Shown here piece after piece: positions 51,266-60,739 of a stretch of DNA of 64,000 nucleotides. This stretch comes from Marivita sp051251565 (GTDB lineage: Bacteria > Pseudomonadota > Alphaproteobacteria > Rhodobacterales > Rhodobacteraceae): contig NZ_JBPOFB010000008.1 of the NCBI RefSeq assembly GCF_051251565.1, positions 1-64,000 on the forward strand, given 5' to 3'. The notes below the pieces were generated by a model. It saw only the letters and a list, made by a program, of their open reading frames with translations, did no database searches and was not told where the DNA came from. Position numbers and translations under genes: made by a program. How positions within the stretch are numbered: position 1 is the stretch's first letter; each line of letters begins with the position of its first letter.

Positions 51266-53425
51266 ATGCAAGAGCCCGCCATCACAGACGACCTTATCGC
51301 AGCGCACGGCATTAACGCCGATGAATACGCAGAAATCCTGCGCATCATGAACCGCGAACCCACTTTCACCGAACTGGGCATCTTTTCGGCGATGTGGAAC
51401 GAACATTGCTCTTATAAATCGTCAAAAATTCACCTCAAAAACCTGCCCACCACAGGGCCGCAAGTGATCTGTGGCCCGGGTGAGAACGCAGGTGTTGTGG
51501 ATATCGGGGACGGACAGGCCGTGGTCTTTAAAATGGAAAGCCACAACCACCCGTCTTATATTGAACCCTACCAAGGGGCCGCCACCGGCGTGGGTGGTAT
51601 CCTACGCGACGTGTTCACCATGGGCGCGCGCCCGATTGCGGCAATGAACGCGCTGAGCTTTGGGGAAAAAGACCACCCCAAGACCCGCCGTCTTGTACAC
51701 GGCGTTGTCGAAGGCATTGGCGGCTACGGCAACTGCTTCGGTGTGCCCACCGTCGGCGGCGAAGTGCGCTTTCACCCGGCCTATAACGGCAATTGCCTTG
51801 TGAACGCTTTTGCCGCGGGTTTGGCAGATGCAGACAAGATTTTCTATTCCGCAGCCAGCGGCGTGGGCCGCCCCGTGGTCTATCTTGGCGCCAAGACCGG
51901 CCGTGACGGCGTCGGCGGTGCAACCATGGCATCGGCCGAGTTCGACGACAGCATCGAAGAAAAGCGCCCCACTGTGCAGGTCGGCGATCCGTTTACCGAA
52001 AAGCGCCTGATGGAGGCCACGCTTGAGCTGATGCAGACGGGTGCGGTGATTTCCATTCAGGATATGGGGGCCGCTGGCCTCACCTGCTCTGCCGTGGAAA
52101 TGGGCGACAAGGGCAAGCTCGGCATCCGGCTTGATCTCGAAAAGGTGCCGCAGCGCGAAACAAACATGACCGCTTATGAGATGATGCTGTCGGAATCCCA
52201 GGAACGCATGCTCATGGTGCTCGACACCGAAAAGGAAGACGCGGCGCGTGCTGTGTTTGAAAAGTGGGACCTGGATTTCGCTATTGTCGGCGAGACCATC
52301 GCCGAAGACCGGTTCCTGATCGTGCATCACGGCGCGGTCAAAGCCGATATGCCGCTGTCGCGCCTGTCCTCCTCGGCCCCTGAATACGACCGCCCATGGG
52401 TGCCCACCGAGGCGCCCGCACCTATGGACGACGTGCCCGCGGTTGATCCCATCGACGCGCTCAAGGCGCTGATCAGCAGCCCGAACTATTGCGCGCGCAA
52501 CTGGGTGTTCGAACAATATGACACCATGGTCATGGCCGACACTGTCGAAGGCCCCGGCTGGGGCGCGGGCGTGATCCGCGTGCACGGTACTGACAAGATG
52601 CTTGCCTTCACATCAGATGTCACCCCCCGCTACGTCAAGGCCAACCCGATTGAGGGCGGCAAACAGGCTGTGGCCGAAGCGTTCCGCAACTTGTGCGCCG
52701 TTGGTGCCAAACCACTGGCGACCACCGACAACCTGAATTTCGGCAACCCCGAAAAACCCGAAATCATGGGCCAGTTCGTCGGCGCTCTGCAAGGCATCGG
52801 CCGCGCCTGCGAGGCGCTGGACATGCCCATCGTGTCGGGCAATGTGTCGCTCTACAATGAGACCGACGGCCAAGGCATCCTGCCCACCCCCACCATCGGC
52901 GCAGTCGGCCTTATTGCCGCTGGCGAAGAGCCGATCCTGGGCCGCGCCCGCGACGGGCATGTGGCCTTGCTGGTGGGCGAGACACAGGGACATCTGGGCC
53001 AATCGGCACTTCTGGCCGAAGTGTTCAACCGTGAAGATGGTGACGCACCTGCGGTGGACCTGATCGCCGAACGCCGCAACGGCGATTTCATCCGCAACAA
53101 CCGCGACCTGATCAAAGCCTGCACCGATCTGTCGGATGGGGGTCTTGTGCTGGCCGCTTTCGAGATGGCCAGCGGGTCAGGCGTGGGCGTCCTGATTGAC
53201 ACCGCCGACCAAGCATACCTGTTTGGCGAAGATCAAGGCCGCTATCTGGTTGCCTGCAACTTTGATCAGGCCGAAGCCCTGATGATCGCGGCAGGTCAGG
53301 CTGGTGTGCCGATTTCGTCCGTGGGTCGGTTCACAGGCGACACCGTCCGCATTGGCAGCGCTGAAGCGGCGCTATCCGAGTTGACCGAGATGCACCGCTC
53401 TGCCTTCGCAGGCCATTTCGCCTAA
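51266..53425 (+). CDS. purL: phosphoribosylformylglycinamidine synthase subunit PurL
   Basis: ATP-dependent amination of FGAR to FGAM in purine synthesis, working with PurS and PurQ. 719 residues, the small PurL form. FSAMWNEHCSYKSSKIHLKNLPT near residue 38 and GENAGVVDIGDGQAVVFKMESHNHPSY near residue 75 are the first ATP/substrate block; IQDMGAAGLTCSAVEMG near residue 270, the second half's NFGNPEKPE near 495 and LSDGGLVLAAFEMA near 625 follow. The ATG at 51266 is where conservation begins. purS and purQ are not in this window. Confidence 0.96.
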   Translation: MQEPAITDDLIAAHGINADEYAEILRIMNREPTFTELGIFSAMWNEHCSYKSSKIHLKNLPTTGPQVICGPGENAGVVDIGDGQAVVFKMESHNHPSYIEPYQGAATGVGGILRDVFTMGARPIAAMNALSFGEKDHPKTRRLVHGVVEGIGGYGNCFGVPTVGGEVRFHPAYNGNCLVNAFAAGLADADKIFYSAASGVGRPVVYLGAKTGRDGVGGATMASAEFDDSIEEKRPTVQVGDPFTEKRLMEATLELMQTGAVISIQDMGAAGLTCSAVEMGDKGKLGIRLDLEKVPQRETNMTAYEMMLSESQERMLMVLDTEKEDAARAVFEKWDLDFAIVGETIAEDRFLIVHHGAVKADMPLSRLSSSAPEYDRPWVPTEAPAPMDDVPAVDPIDALKALISSPNYCARNWVFEQYDTMVMADTVEGPGWGAGVIRVHGTDKMLAFTSDVTPRYVKANPIEGGKQAVAEAFRNLCAVGAKPLATTDNLNFGNPEKPEIMGQFVGALQGIGRACEALDMPIVSGNVSLYNETDGQGILPTPTIGAVGLIAAGEEPILGRARDGHVALLVGETQGHLGQSALLAEVFNREDGDAPAVDLIAERRNGDFIRNNRDLIKACTDLSDGGLVLAAFEMASGSGVGVLIDTADQAYLFGEDQGRYLVACNFDQAEALMIAAGQAGVPISSVGRFTGDTVRIGSAEAALSELTEMHRSAFAGHFA

Positions 53426-53830
53426 GCCATACGATCTGTCATCTTGGGTTGCTTCTGAGCACCGCCAAAACGCACGCCACGCGCATGCGTTTTGCATGTG
53501 GGCACCCCATGTCTTCAACCGCTCTTTACCGCCCGCGCGGACAAGGCGCACGACATGTGCCGAACGATGAGATTTATGAGGTTTATGGCGGAGGGAACAA
53601 GACTGGCGTCGAACCTTACCCACATCAAGTCATTGATTTAAAATAATTATTTTTCGCGCAATGCACCCCACGAGCGCTTCCAGCACTGCAAGCGTCTCAC
53701 GTGGTGATGCCTTCTGGTTAGAGCGTCCTCATCACCTCCAGCAAGTAGCTGGCTATTGTTACAGCTGGACCGTGCAAACATTGACGATTCCACGCTGCGC
53801 AAATCTGATGCGCCTTTAAAAGGCGTCCGA
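53426..53830. other. gene-free stretch between purL and the toxin gene
   Basis: No gene I can support. A 65-codon open frame at 53449 has poor codon use and no ribosome site. Base composition drops near 53570-53660 (AAATAATTATTTTT). In relatives bolA and grxD often follow purL; neither is here, so this marks the start of a rearranged or inserted patch. Confidence 0.55.
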
Positions 53831-54148
53831 TCAGCAGAGCCCAAAGTCATCCCGGAAGCGGTCGATCTGATGCATGCGCTCATGCAGGAGGGTCACGATC
53901 CCGATGTCGCCATTCGATAGATGACGCCAGTAGACGAAATGACGCTCGTATCGAAAGAAGAACCCTTCAACACCAAACTCGGCTGGGATCGGTTTCGACG
54001 CGACACCGTGTGCTGCGATCTTGTCGAAGGCGGCGAACAGGCCGGTGATGTATTTCTCGGCCTGATCATCTCCCCACCTGTCACGGGTGTAGCGGTAGAT
54101 GTCATCGAGGCGGTGCGACCCCCCTTCCTGGATACGAATGGCGGGCAC
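53831..54148 (-). CDS. RelE/ParE-superfamily toxin
   Basis: 105 residues. The RelE/ParE fold is recognisable: ASHRLDDIYRYTRDRWGDDQAEKYITGLF near the N-terminus, KPIPAEFGVEGFFFRYERHFVYWRH near residue 60 and the terminal VTLLHERMHQ. ParE-type toxins poison gyrase; RelE-type cut mRNA; the sequence is closer to ParE. It starts four bases after the antitoxin stop, so the pair forms one operon. Confidence 0.9.
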   Translation of the reverse strand: MPAIRIQEGGSHRLDDIYRYTRDRWGDDQAEKYITGLFAAFDKIAAHGVASKPIPAEFGVEGFFFRYERHFVYWRHLSNGDIGIVTLLHERMHQIDRFRDDFGLC

Positions 54149-54152
54149 TGGA

Positions 54153-54407
54153 TCAGGCCCGGTTCCGCGCGATCACCTCGGCCGCCGTCAATGACTGGTA
54201 TGTCTCCTCCGGGGCTGCGAAGGCATGGGTAAGCTCGCCCTTCAGCCGGTTGAAGGCTTCCTGCTCCGCCCTCTCCTTGTCACGCCGGATCAAGTCACGG
54301 ATATACTCGCTGACGTTCTCATAGGACCCGTCATCGCCTACGTTGGCCGACACGAAGTCACTCAGTGCCCCACCAAGGCGGACGGTCATCGTGGTCGTTC
54401 GGGACAT
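54153..54407 (-). CDS. ParD-like type II antitoxin (ribbon-helix-helix)
   Basis: 84 residues. The N-terminal MTVRLGGALSDFVSANV strand-helix is a ribbon-helix-helix DNA-binding motif, followed by SYENVSEYIRDLIRRDKERAEQEAF, the typical ParD/CopG helix, and a C-terminal toxin-wrapping tail. It would bind and neutralise the toxin and repress the operon. The start is the ATG at 54407; AGGTG precedes it. Confidence 0.9.
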   Translation of the reverse strand: MSRTTTMTVRLGGALSDFVSANVGDDGSYENVSEYIRDLIRRDKERAEQEAFNRLKGELTHAFAAPEETYQSLTAAEVIARNRA

Positions 54408-54506
54408 GGCACGGCACCTCTCATCTCGCCTGTATTCAATATAACCAAAAACGCACACAAAACAAGAGTGAGCTGCACCCTGCTCCTGCCGATCATCGTT
54501 CGCCCC

Positions 54507-54827
54507 TCAATCGTCTGCCTCCTCGACAATGTGGCGGCCCGCAAGTGCACGAACAACATAGAGCACAGCATCCGAATGCCGCGCGAGGGCGATCAGATGG
54601 TCGCCGCTCGGCCCCCGCTCACCCGAGAACCAGTACTTCACGGTGCGTTCGCTGGCACCCGTCCAGCGCATGGCCATTTTGATTGCCCTGTGTGTGTGGT
54701 CCAACTTCTCGTGCCGAGCCATCGCTATGGCGGCTGGATAATCGGTTGGTTCGTCGACCAGGGGCATCAGCGCCTCGCTCAGCTTCGGCCTGGCAGCGCG
54801 TCTATGAGGTTCGGTCAGTTCCCGCAA
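54507..54827 (-). CDS. small HTH-containing protein of unknown function
   Basis: Up to 106 residues, rich in Arg, His and Ala. AIKMAMRWTGASERTVKYWFSGERGPSGDHLIALARHS at about residues 48-85 looks like an XRE-like helix-turn-helix (TVKYWFSGERGP is the turn and recognition helix). The TTG start at 54827 has its AAGGGG too close; an internal ATG at 54767 may be the real start. Similar genes occur in alphaproteobacterial mobile regions. It lies between the toxin-antitoxin pair and tRNA-Ser. Confidence 0.6.
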   Translation of the reverse strand: MRELTEPHRRAARPKLSEALMPLVDEPTDYPAAIAMARHEKLDHTHRAIKMAMRWTGASERTVKYWFSGERGPSGDHLIALARHSDAVLYVVRALAGRHIVEEADD

Positions 54828-54895
54828 ACCCCTTTTGATAACACGTAAAAATCCGTGCCCGTCAAGGCAGTGTCACTGGTTCGCAATGGGGATAA

Positions 54896-54985
54896 TGGCG
54901 GACAGGAAGGGATTCGAACCCTCGGGACGGTCACCCGCCCACGCACTTTCCAGGCGCGCGCCTTCGACCACTCGGCCACCTGTCC
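54896..54985 (-). tRNA. tRNA-Ser (anticodon GGA)
   Basis: On the minus strand GGACAGGTGGCCGAGTGGT begins a class II tRNA with a long variable arm (GGGCGGGTGACCGTCC region). The anticodon loop CTGGAAA gives GGA, reading UCC/UCU. T-arm GGTTCGAATCC, acceptor stem GGACAGG/CCTGTCC, discriminator G and encoded CCA (plus-strand TGG at 54896-54898). Confidence 0.96.
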
Positions 54986-55053
54986 GAGGCGGTGTTTAGA
55001 AGAAACCCTTGGGGGGATGCAAGGCGATTGTTGAGATAAATCAGAACAAAGCG

Positions 55054-55430
55054 TCACTGCGACCGGATGCGCCACCAGACCACCCCGAAAAGCACGGCAA
55101 TCACAACCTCGGAGGCCGCCGCGAGCAGCAAGATGGGCCCGCAACGCCAGTGGACCACGCCGACACGCCCGTCGCCGCGACCCCGAGGAACGCCAACGTA
55201 CAGACAAGCGACAGCGACGCGAGGAACGGTCCAGGTGCGAGGCTGCGGGCAAGGATCAGAACGGCGCCAAGCGCCAGTACCGCAGGGGCAAACCTGCGGG
55301 CGGGGAAATCCATACCGGGATGGTACTGCGTCGCGTAGAGCTGCATATACGCCTGTGGCGCGATCAGAAGCACAGCGCCAATAAGAAGGACGAACAGGCC
55401 GGTTGCGAAAAACAGCGCCCGATGCATCAT
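55054..55430 (-). pseudogene. small membrane protein gene with a -1 frameshift
   Basis: From ATG 55430 (overlapping the alaX stop) the frame encodes three hydrophobic helices (LFFATGLFVLLIGAVLLIAP, APAVLALGAVLILAR, FLASLSLVCTLAFLGVAAT) then turns into non-membrane sequence and stops at 55101. Shifting -1 at 55135-55141 (G-GGC-CCA on the coding strand) opens a fourth helix, ILLLAAASEVVIAVLFGVVWW, ending IRSQ at 55054. Either a one-base loss (real or a sequence error) or programmed frameshifting. The heptamer fits X-XXY-YYZ exactly. I do not recognise the family. Confidence 0.65.
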
Positions 55431-56155
55431 GTATCGAGCGAGATGTTCACGCGGCGGTTCTGCTTGCCCTTGTTTTCGATCTTGCCAAAAACAACGCGAC
55501 CAATCTCGCCGGTGCGGGCCACATGGGTGCCACCGCATGGTTGCAGATCAACCTGATCCACCCCGTCTCCGATCCGCACAAGCCGGATGTGCCCACCGCC
55601 GCGCGGGGGCTGCACGGACATCGTTTTGACCAGAGAGGGGTTCGCCTCAAGCTCGGCATCGGTGATCCAGCTTTCGCTGACCACCAGATCGCAGTCGATC
55701 AACCGGTTCAGCTCTGCTTCGAGCGCATCGCGGTCCTCGGGCGGTTCGGGCATCTGAAAATCGAGCCGTCCGCGCCCTGCCCCAATAGCCCCGCCGGTCA
55801 CGGGCAGCGGGATGACCACGGACAACAGATGCAGCGCCGTGTGGACGCGCATGTGCTTGTGACGGCGTTCCCAATCGAGGCGCTGCACAACATGCGCGCC
55901 GATGGGCGGCAAGCGAGTAGGCTCTGCCGGGACCAGCACGCTGTCCCCCGAGGCCCCCTTGACCGTGGTGGCAATAGCAAGCGATGTGCCATCCCAATCA
56001 ATCCAGCCGCTGTCTCCGGGCTGACCGCCGCCTGTCGGGTAGAACAGCGTCGTGCCGAGAATCACGCCGCCCTCGTCTGTGTGGTCCACCACACGCGCCG
56101 ACAATTCGCGGGCATATGGATCGGTGCGGTAGACGGGATCAGACAATGCGGTCAC
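55427..56155 (-). CDS. alanyl-tRNA editing protein AlaX
   Basis: Removes Ser or Gly wrongly attached to tRNA-Ala. 242 residues, a free-standing editing domain. HTALHLLSVVIP near residue 105 and CGGTHVARTGEIG near residue 208 carry the two His, the Cys and the last His of the zinc site shared with AlaRS and ThrRS. LFYPTGGGQPGDSG near residue 38 is typical. It overlaps the membrane protein gene downstream and the channel gene upstream by ATGA junctions. Confidence 0.93.
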   Translation of the reverse strand: MTALSDPVYRTDPYARELSARVVDHTDEGGVILGTTLFYPTGGGQPGDSGWIDWDGTSLAIATTVKGASGDSVLVPAEPTRLPPIGAHVVQRLDWERRHKHMRVHTALHLLSVVIPLPVTGGAIGAGRGRLDFQMPEPPEDRDALEAELNRLIDCDLVVSESWITDAELEANPSLVKTMSVQPPRGGGHIRLVRIGDGVDQVDLQPCGGTHVARTGEIGRVVFGKIENKGKQNRRVNISLDT

Positions 56156-58509
56156 GATGTTGGCTCCTCTGGCTCTGACACGGGCACCGGCGTTGCGGGC
56201 GCGCGGTGCAACGCTTCGGGATTGCGCAGCCAGATGTCACGCTGTGCAAACGGAATCTCGATCCCTTCGCGTGCGAAGGCTTCGGCGATCTGATGGTTCA
56301 CCTCGTTTCGTACCATCAAAATTTTGGTCACGTCCCGCAGAACCATCCGCACATCGAAATCAAGGGAATCCGCACCAAACCCTCTGAAAAGAACAAAGGG
56401 TTCGGGGTTCATCAGGACCATATCGTGATTGCGGGCGATTTTATAGAGCACCTCTTCGACCTTGCGGGTGTCGGTGCCATAGGCCACGCCAACATCCACA
56501 ATCAAACGGCCCAGCACATTGCCCCGGGTGTAGTTGGTCACCGAGTTGGACACGAGGTCCGCGTTCGGCACGATCACGTCGGTCCGGTCAAAGGTCTCGA
56601 TCCGGGTGGAGCGCACGGAGATATCGCGCACGGTGCCTTGCTGGCCATTGACCTCGATCCAGTCCCCTTCGGAGATGGGACGTTCGATCAGCAAGATGAT
56701 CCCGGACACAAAGTTCTGCACGATGTTCTGAAGACCGAAACCGATACCAACCGACAACGCACCGGCAACAAAGGCCAATGCTGTCAGGTCGATCCCAGCT
56801 GCGGTGATAGCAATGATGACCGACAGGAAAATCCCAAGATAGCCGATGCCCGACACGATGGCCGTCTGCCCCCCCTTGTCGAGCCGCGTCTTGGGAAGAA
56901 CCGACCCGCGCAGCCCGCCCTGCAAAAGCCGCGTGATCACGTAGCCGATCATGAAGACCGCTGCGAAGGTCAGGAAATCGGTGGGCGATATCCGGGTGTC
57001 TCCAAAGGAAAGCCCCGCCTGAAAGCGCGCCCAAAGCTCTGTCAGGTCGGCCACCCGCGCGCCCCAGATCAGGGCAAGCAACGGCAAGGCCCCAATCATC
57101 AAGAGACTTCCCGACACCACCGGCAGCAAGCTCTGACTCTCGTCAAGCTCGGTTCCCGTCACAAGGTGGTAGGTGTCGCGGATCAGGCGTTGCACGATCA
57201 GAAGTAGCGCGAACAGGCCGAACGTCGTGATCGTCGGGAAGATCATGGCCTCGGCCAGATTGAAGTACCCAACGGCTGACAAGAGCGGCCCGACCACGCC
57301 CACAGCCATCGCAGCCTGACCGATCACCCGCGCCAGACGTGACGCAAAGGCAAGGTTCGCTGGTTCGTCCTCGTGAGCCAACCCAGCGTTTTGCGGGCCA
57401 GCTTGGCGCAGGATTTGCCCCAGACGAAAGAGAATGAGTCCGCACAAAACGTGAATGACAAAGCCCACCACCGCTTCGACGGAAGAGTCCCATGCGTCCA
57501 TTTCAACAAGCACGGTCAGAAACGCATTGAGCGCGAGGAACCAGGACAGCACATTTACGTAATAGCGCGCCTCGGTGCGATGTTTTTGCGGTAAGGAAAC
57601 CGTCGCCACATCATCGTCGGATGAAAACGTCTCGGTCGCCAACCAGCGCGAGAACAGGACAACCAACACCATCATTGGCAGAGCCACGAGAATGGATTGG
57701 CTGCGATCACTCAGAGCATCGCCCACGTTGATGGCTGCAAACAGGATGAAAGCGCCAAAAACGGGAACCGCCACCCGCAGCAAGCCAAGAAGGACGCTCC
57801 AGACACCGGTGCCGCGACGAGTCTTCGCGCGCAACCAAATGCCAAGCCGATCAATCAATCCGGGTGCCCGAAAGACAAGACCCAAAGCCAGCGCGACGAG
57901 AAACAAGGATACCGGTAGATCTTCCCAAAACGTCTCGCGCACATCTGGGTCGGTCCAACCTGCGCGGAACTCGTCACCAATTTCCCGAAACGGAACAAGC
58001 ATTTGCGCGATGGCCGGCCCCCAAAGCCGGGGGTCCAGAGGGTTGGCATTCCGCTGAAGCAGCCGTTCAGTTTCGCGCGACCGGATGGTTTCGTCGATGG
58101 TTGTGATCAACGCATCCGCACGGCTATACGCCTCTTCAGCCCGAAACAGGGGGGCCTGCAAGCGGGTGATCTGTTCTTGTATTTCCACTCTGCGCTGAGC
58201 AATCTCGGCGGGTTCTGACCCATCTTCAGGAGGGGCACCCAATGCATCCAATTGCGCTTGAAGCGTGGCAAGCCGGGGATCAGCTGCGTTTTGCTGCAAC
58301 AGCAGCCGGTCGCGGAAGCCCGCGATCTCGGAGCGCAGATCTTCAAGCCGTTCGGTTGTCGTGATCTCGGACGCGACAACCCGTTCGGCGGATTGTGCAA
58401 CACTGTTCCAAACGTCATAGTCAACGCTTCCTGTCTGTGCCCAAACCGATCCAGCGGTCAGGAACAGAAACACACACGCGACGCGCAGCGCTGTTAAAAT
58501 CCGTCTCAT
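56152..58509 (-). CDS. mechanosensitive ion channel, DUF3772-MscS type
   Basis: 785 residues. Signal peptide (cut near VWA-QT), a periplasmic coiled DUF3772 region to about residue 190, a series of about nine membrane helices, then the conserved MscS pore and cytoplasmic domain. The pore-lining helix region is ALAFVAGALSVGIGFGLQNIVQNFVSG near residue 585 and EGDWIEVNGQQGTVRDISVRSTRIETFD near residue 625 is the beta domain. It would vent solutes on hypo-osmotic shock. The start overlaps the cysK stop. Confidence 0.92.
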   Translation of the reverse strand: MRRILTALRVACVFLFLTAGSVWAQTGSVDYDVWNSVAQSAERVVASEITTTERLEDLRSEIAGFRDRLLLQQNAADPRLATLQAQLDALGAPPEDGSEPAEIAQRRVEIQEQITRLQAPLFRAEEAYSRADALITTIDETIRSRETERLLQRNANPLDPRLWGPAIAQMLVPFREIGDEFRAGWTDPDVRETFWEDLPVSLFLVALALGLVFRAPGLIDRLGIWLRAKTRRGTGVWSVLLGLLRVAVPVFGAFILFAAINVGDALSDRSQSILVALPMMVLVVLFSRWLATETFSSDDDVATVSLPQKHRTEARYYVNVLSWFLALNAFLTVLVEMDAWDSSVEAVVGFVIHVLCGLILFRLGQILRQAGPQNAGLAHEDEPANLAFASRLARVIGQAAMAVGVVGPLLSAVGYFNLAEAMIFPTITTFGLFALLLIVQRLIRDTYHLVTGTELDESQSLLPVVSGSLLMIGALPLLALIWGARVADLTELWARFQAGLSFGDTRISPTDFLTFAAVFMIGYVITRLLQGGLRGSVLPKTRLDKGGQTAIVSGIGYLGIFLSVIIAITAAGIDLTALAFVAGALSVGIGFGLQNIVQNFVSGIILLIERPISEGDWIEVNGQQGTVRDISVRSTRIETFDRTDVIVPNADLVSNSVTNYTRGNVLGRLIVDVGVAYGTDTRKVEEVLYKIARNHDMVLMNPEPFVLFRGFGADSLDFDVRMVLRDVTKILMVRNEVNHQIAEAFAREGIEIPFAQRDIWLRNPEALHRAPATPVPVSEPEEPTS

Positions 58510-59540
58510 GCGCCCTCAAAAACCGTCGGAATATCCAGCGGTGCCTTGTCCATCCAATCCGGCACGGGCAACCCCTTTTCGCGCAGGAAGGTCGGATTGA
58601 ACAATTTGGACTGATAGCGCGTGCCGTAGTCACACAGGATCGTTACGATGGTGTGGCCCGGCCCAAGATCCTTGGCCATGCGCATGGCACCGGCGATGTT
58701 GATGCCCGACGATCCGCCCAGGCACAGGCCTTCATCCGCCAAAAGATCAAACACGATGGGCAGCGCTTCTTCATCGGGGATCTGGTAGGCGTGATCAGGC
58801 GTGAACCCCTCAAGATTCGCCGTTATCCGCCCCTGCCCGATGCCTTCGGTGATCGACCCGCCTTCGGACTTGAATTCGCCGCTGGTGTAATAGGAATACA
58901 GCGCAGCACCCATTGGATCAGCCAGACCGATCTTCACGCCCTTGGGCTGCAACACTTCGGCCACGCCGGCCAATGTGCCGCCTGAGCCGACAGCACAGAT
59001 AAAGCCATCAACCTTGCCATCGGTCTGTTCCCAAACCTCAGGCCCGGTGGTTTCGATATGCGCCTGACGGTTGGCGATGTTGTCGAACTGGTTGGCCCAG
59101 ATCACACCCTCGTTGCTGCGCCGCGCCATGTCTTCGGCCAAACGCCCGGAATAGCGCACATAATTGTTCGGGTTCTTGTAGGGCGCCGCGGGCACCTCAA
59201 CCAGTTCAGCCCCGGCAAGGCGCAGCATGTCTTTCTTTTCCTGACTTTGGGTTTCGGGGATCACGATCACCGTCTTGAATCCCATCGACGCCCCAACCAG
59301 CGCAAGACCGATGCCGGTGTTGCCAGCCGTGCCTTCGACAATCGTGCCGCCGGGCTTGAGCAACCCCTTGGCCATCGCATCCTTGATGATGAAAAGCGCT
59401 GCCCGGTCCTTGACCGATTGGCCGGGGTTCATGAACTCCGCCTTGCCCAAAATGGTGCACCCCGTCAGCTCGCTGGCTTTGCGCAGCTTGATCAAAGGTG
59501 TGTTGCCGACCGCATCGGCCAATTCGCCTGCAAAACGCAT
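58506..59540 (-). CDS. cysK: cysteine synthase A (O-acetylserine sulfhydrylase)
   Basis: Makes cysteine from O-acetylserine and sulfide with PLP. 344 residues. The PLP Lys is in NPGQSVKDRAA near residue 44; EGTAGNTGIGLALVGASMGF near residue 69 is the substrate loop; VGSGGTLAGVAEVL near residue 190 binds the phosphate. Third gene of a trgA-trgB-cysK group; in Rhodobacter sphaeroides this set confers tellurite resistance. Start is ATG 59540, where the fold begins. Confidence 0.94.
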   Translation of the reverse strand: MRFAGELADAVGNTPLIKLRKASELTGCTILGKAEFMNPGQSVKDRAALFIIKDAMAKGLLKPGGTIVEGTAGNTGIGLALVGASMGFKTVIVIPETQSQEKKDMLRLAGAELVEVPAAPYKNPNNYVRYSGRLAEDMARRSNEGVIWANQFDNIANRQAHIETTGPEVWEQTDGKVDGFICAVGSGGTLAGVAEVLQPKGVKIGLADPMGAALYSYYTSGEFKSEGGSITEGIGQGRITANLEGFTPDHAYQIPDEEALPIVFDLLADEGLCLGGSSGINIAGAMRMAKDLGPGHTIVTILCDYGTRYQSKLFNPTFLREKGLPVPDWMDKAPLDIPTVFEGA

Positions 59541-59593
59541 GGTGCCCCCGTCAGAAATGTTCCCCTTGGGTGTAGGCCCGCAGGCACCGGAAC

Positions 59594-60733
59594 TCAAGCA
59601 GAGGTGCTGCGCAATCGCCCGCGCTCTGCAGCCAGCCAATAGAGCATCATGATCAATGGACCCGCATTGATTTCGCCGCTTTGCACCAACGCCATTGCGT
59701 CCTCAAACGGCATCACATGACTGCGAATATCTTCGTGCTCAGACGCAAGCCCGCTTGTTGACATGGTGAATTCAGAAAGGTCCGCAACACCAAGAAAACA
59801 ATGAAAGAATTCGGTCGAATACCCCGGAGACGCGTAGACCTGCACCATTGGCTCCAACGGCCCAAGGGTGATCCCTGCTTCCTCTTCGGCTTCGCGGCGC
59901 GCGGTGTCGGCAGGGTCTTCACCCGCATCGACGAGCCCGGCAATGGGTTCAAACACCCACGGGTTCGGATCATCCCGCCACAACGGCCCAAAGCGCAGTT
60001 GTTCGATCAGCAAGACGTGATCCGTACTTGGATCATACGGCAGCACCAGCGCCGCATCAAAAGCCAGAAACGCTTCGCGCTGGACAGTTGGGCTGCGGGT
60101 GCCATCAAACCGCTGGTGGTCAAACCGGAAATCCGCCAGCTCAAAAAACCCGCGATACCCCTCACCGCGCGCGTGGACTGTCACGTCCCCTTCGTTCGGA
60201 GACCGCCGCCTTTGTGCAGGGCCTTCTGTTCCGCGCGCTGTTATGCGCGACCAATGGCGCGCCATCAGAAATGGGCGCAAGGACGCGGCCGTCTCGGCGT
60301 CATAGCGGGCGCGGCGGGCCATCACATCGCGCGCTGCACCCACAGCCATTTCGCCCCAGACCCGCACCCAATCGGCCAGCACCCAATCCGCCCCGCGCGT
60401 CTGATCGGCAGACATTGGATAGAAACACACCGCTTTTGTCGCCTGCCCGCCTGCCTTGACGGTCACTTCGCTCAGGTGATAGGAAAATGCGCCTTCGTAA
60501 TAGGTTAGGCGTGACTCCTCGTCCTCTGTGACATCCAGCAACAAAACGCCCTGTGCGTCAAAGCCGCTGGATTTCTCGATCATTGGGAAGGATTGATCCT
60601 TGACCCAAGACACCCGGTGATCCGGCAAGGATGCGATTTTCAGGCGTGCGTGCAAATCACCTGAGGACAAACCAAGCACCGCCTCCAACAGCGGCGCGTG
60701 ACACAGCGTTCCATAGAAGAAAAGCGCGGACAA
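59594..60733 (-). CDS. trgB: gamma-glutamylcyclotransferase-like / NUDIX fusion, TrgB-type tellurite resistance protein
   Basis: 379 residues in two domains. Residues 1-150 are an AIG2/GGCT-like fold (FFYGTLCHAPLL near the N-terminus, LTYYEGAF near residue 78). Residues 190-370 are a NUDIX ADP-ribose pyrophosphatase: EPIAGLVDAGEDPADTARREAEEEAGI near residue 265 is the NUDIX box (GX5EX7REXXEEXGI pattern met). It lies six bases after trgA and upstream of cysK, matching the trgAB-cysK locus of Rhodobacter. Biochemical role is inferred. Confidence 0.9.
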   Translation of the reverse strand: MSALFFYGTLCHAPLLEAVLGLSSGDLHARLKIASLPDHRVSWVKDQSFPMIEKSSGFDAQGVLLLDVTEDEESRLTYYEGAFSYHLSEVTVKAGGQATKAVCFYPMSADQTRGADWVLADWVRVWGEMAVGAARDVMARRARYDAETAASLRPFLMARHWSRITARGTEGPAQRRRSPNEGDVTVHARGEGYRGFFELADFRFDHQRFDGTRSPTVQREAFLAFDAALVLPYDPSTDHVLLIEQLRFGPLWRDDPNPWVFEPIAGLVDAGEDPADTARREAEEEAGITLGPLEPMVQVYASPGYSTEFFHCFLGVADLSEFTMSTSGLASEHEDIRSHVMPFEDAMALVQSGEINAGPLIMMLYWLAAERGRLRSTSA

Positions 60734-60739
60734 ACCGGC

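Noticed and set aside
53449..53646. 65-codon open frame after purL
   Set aside because: Poor codon usage, no ribosome site and no recognised family.
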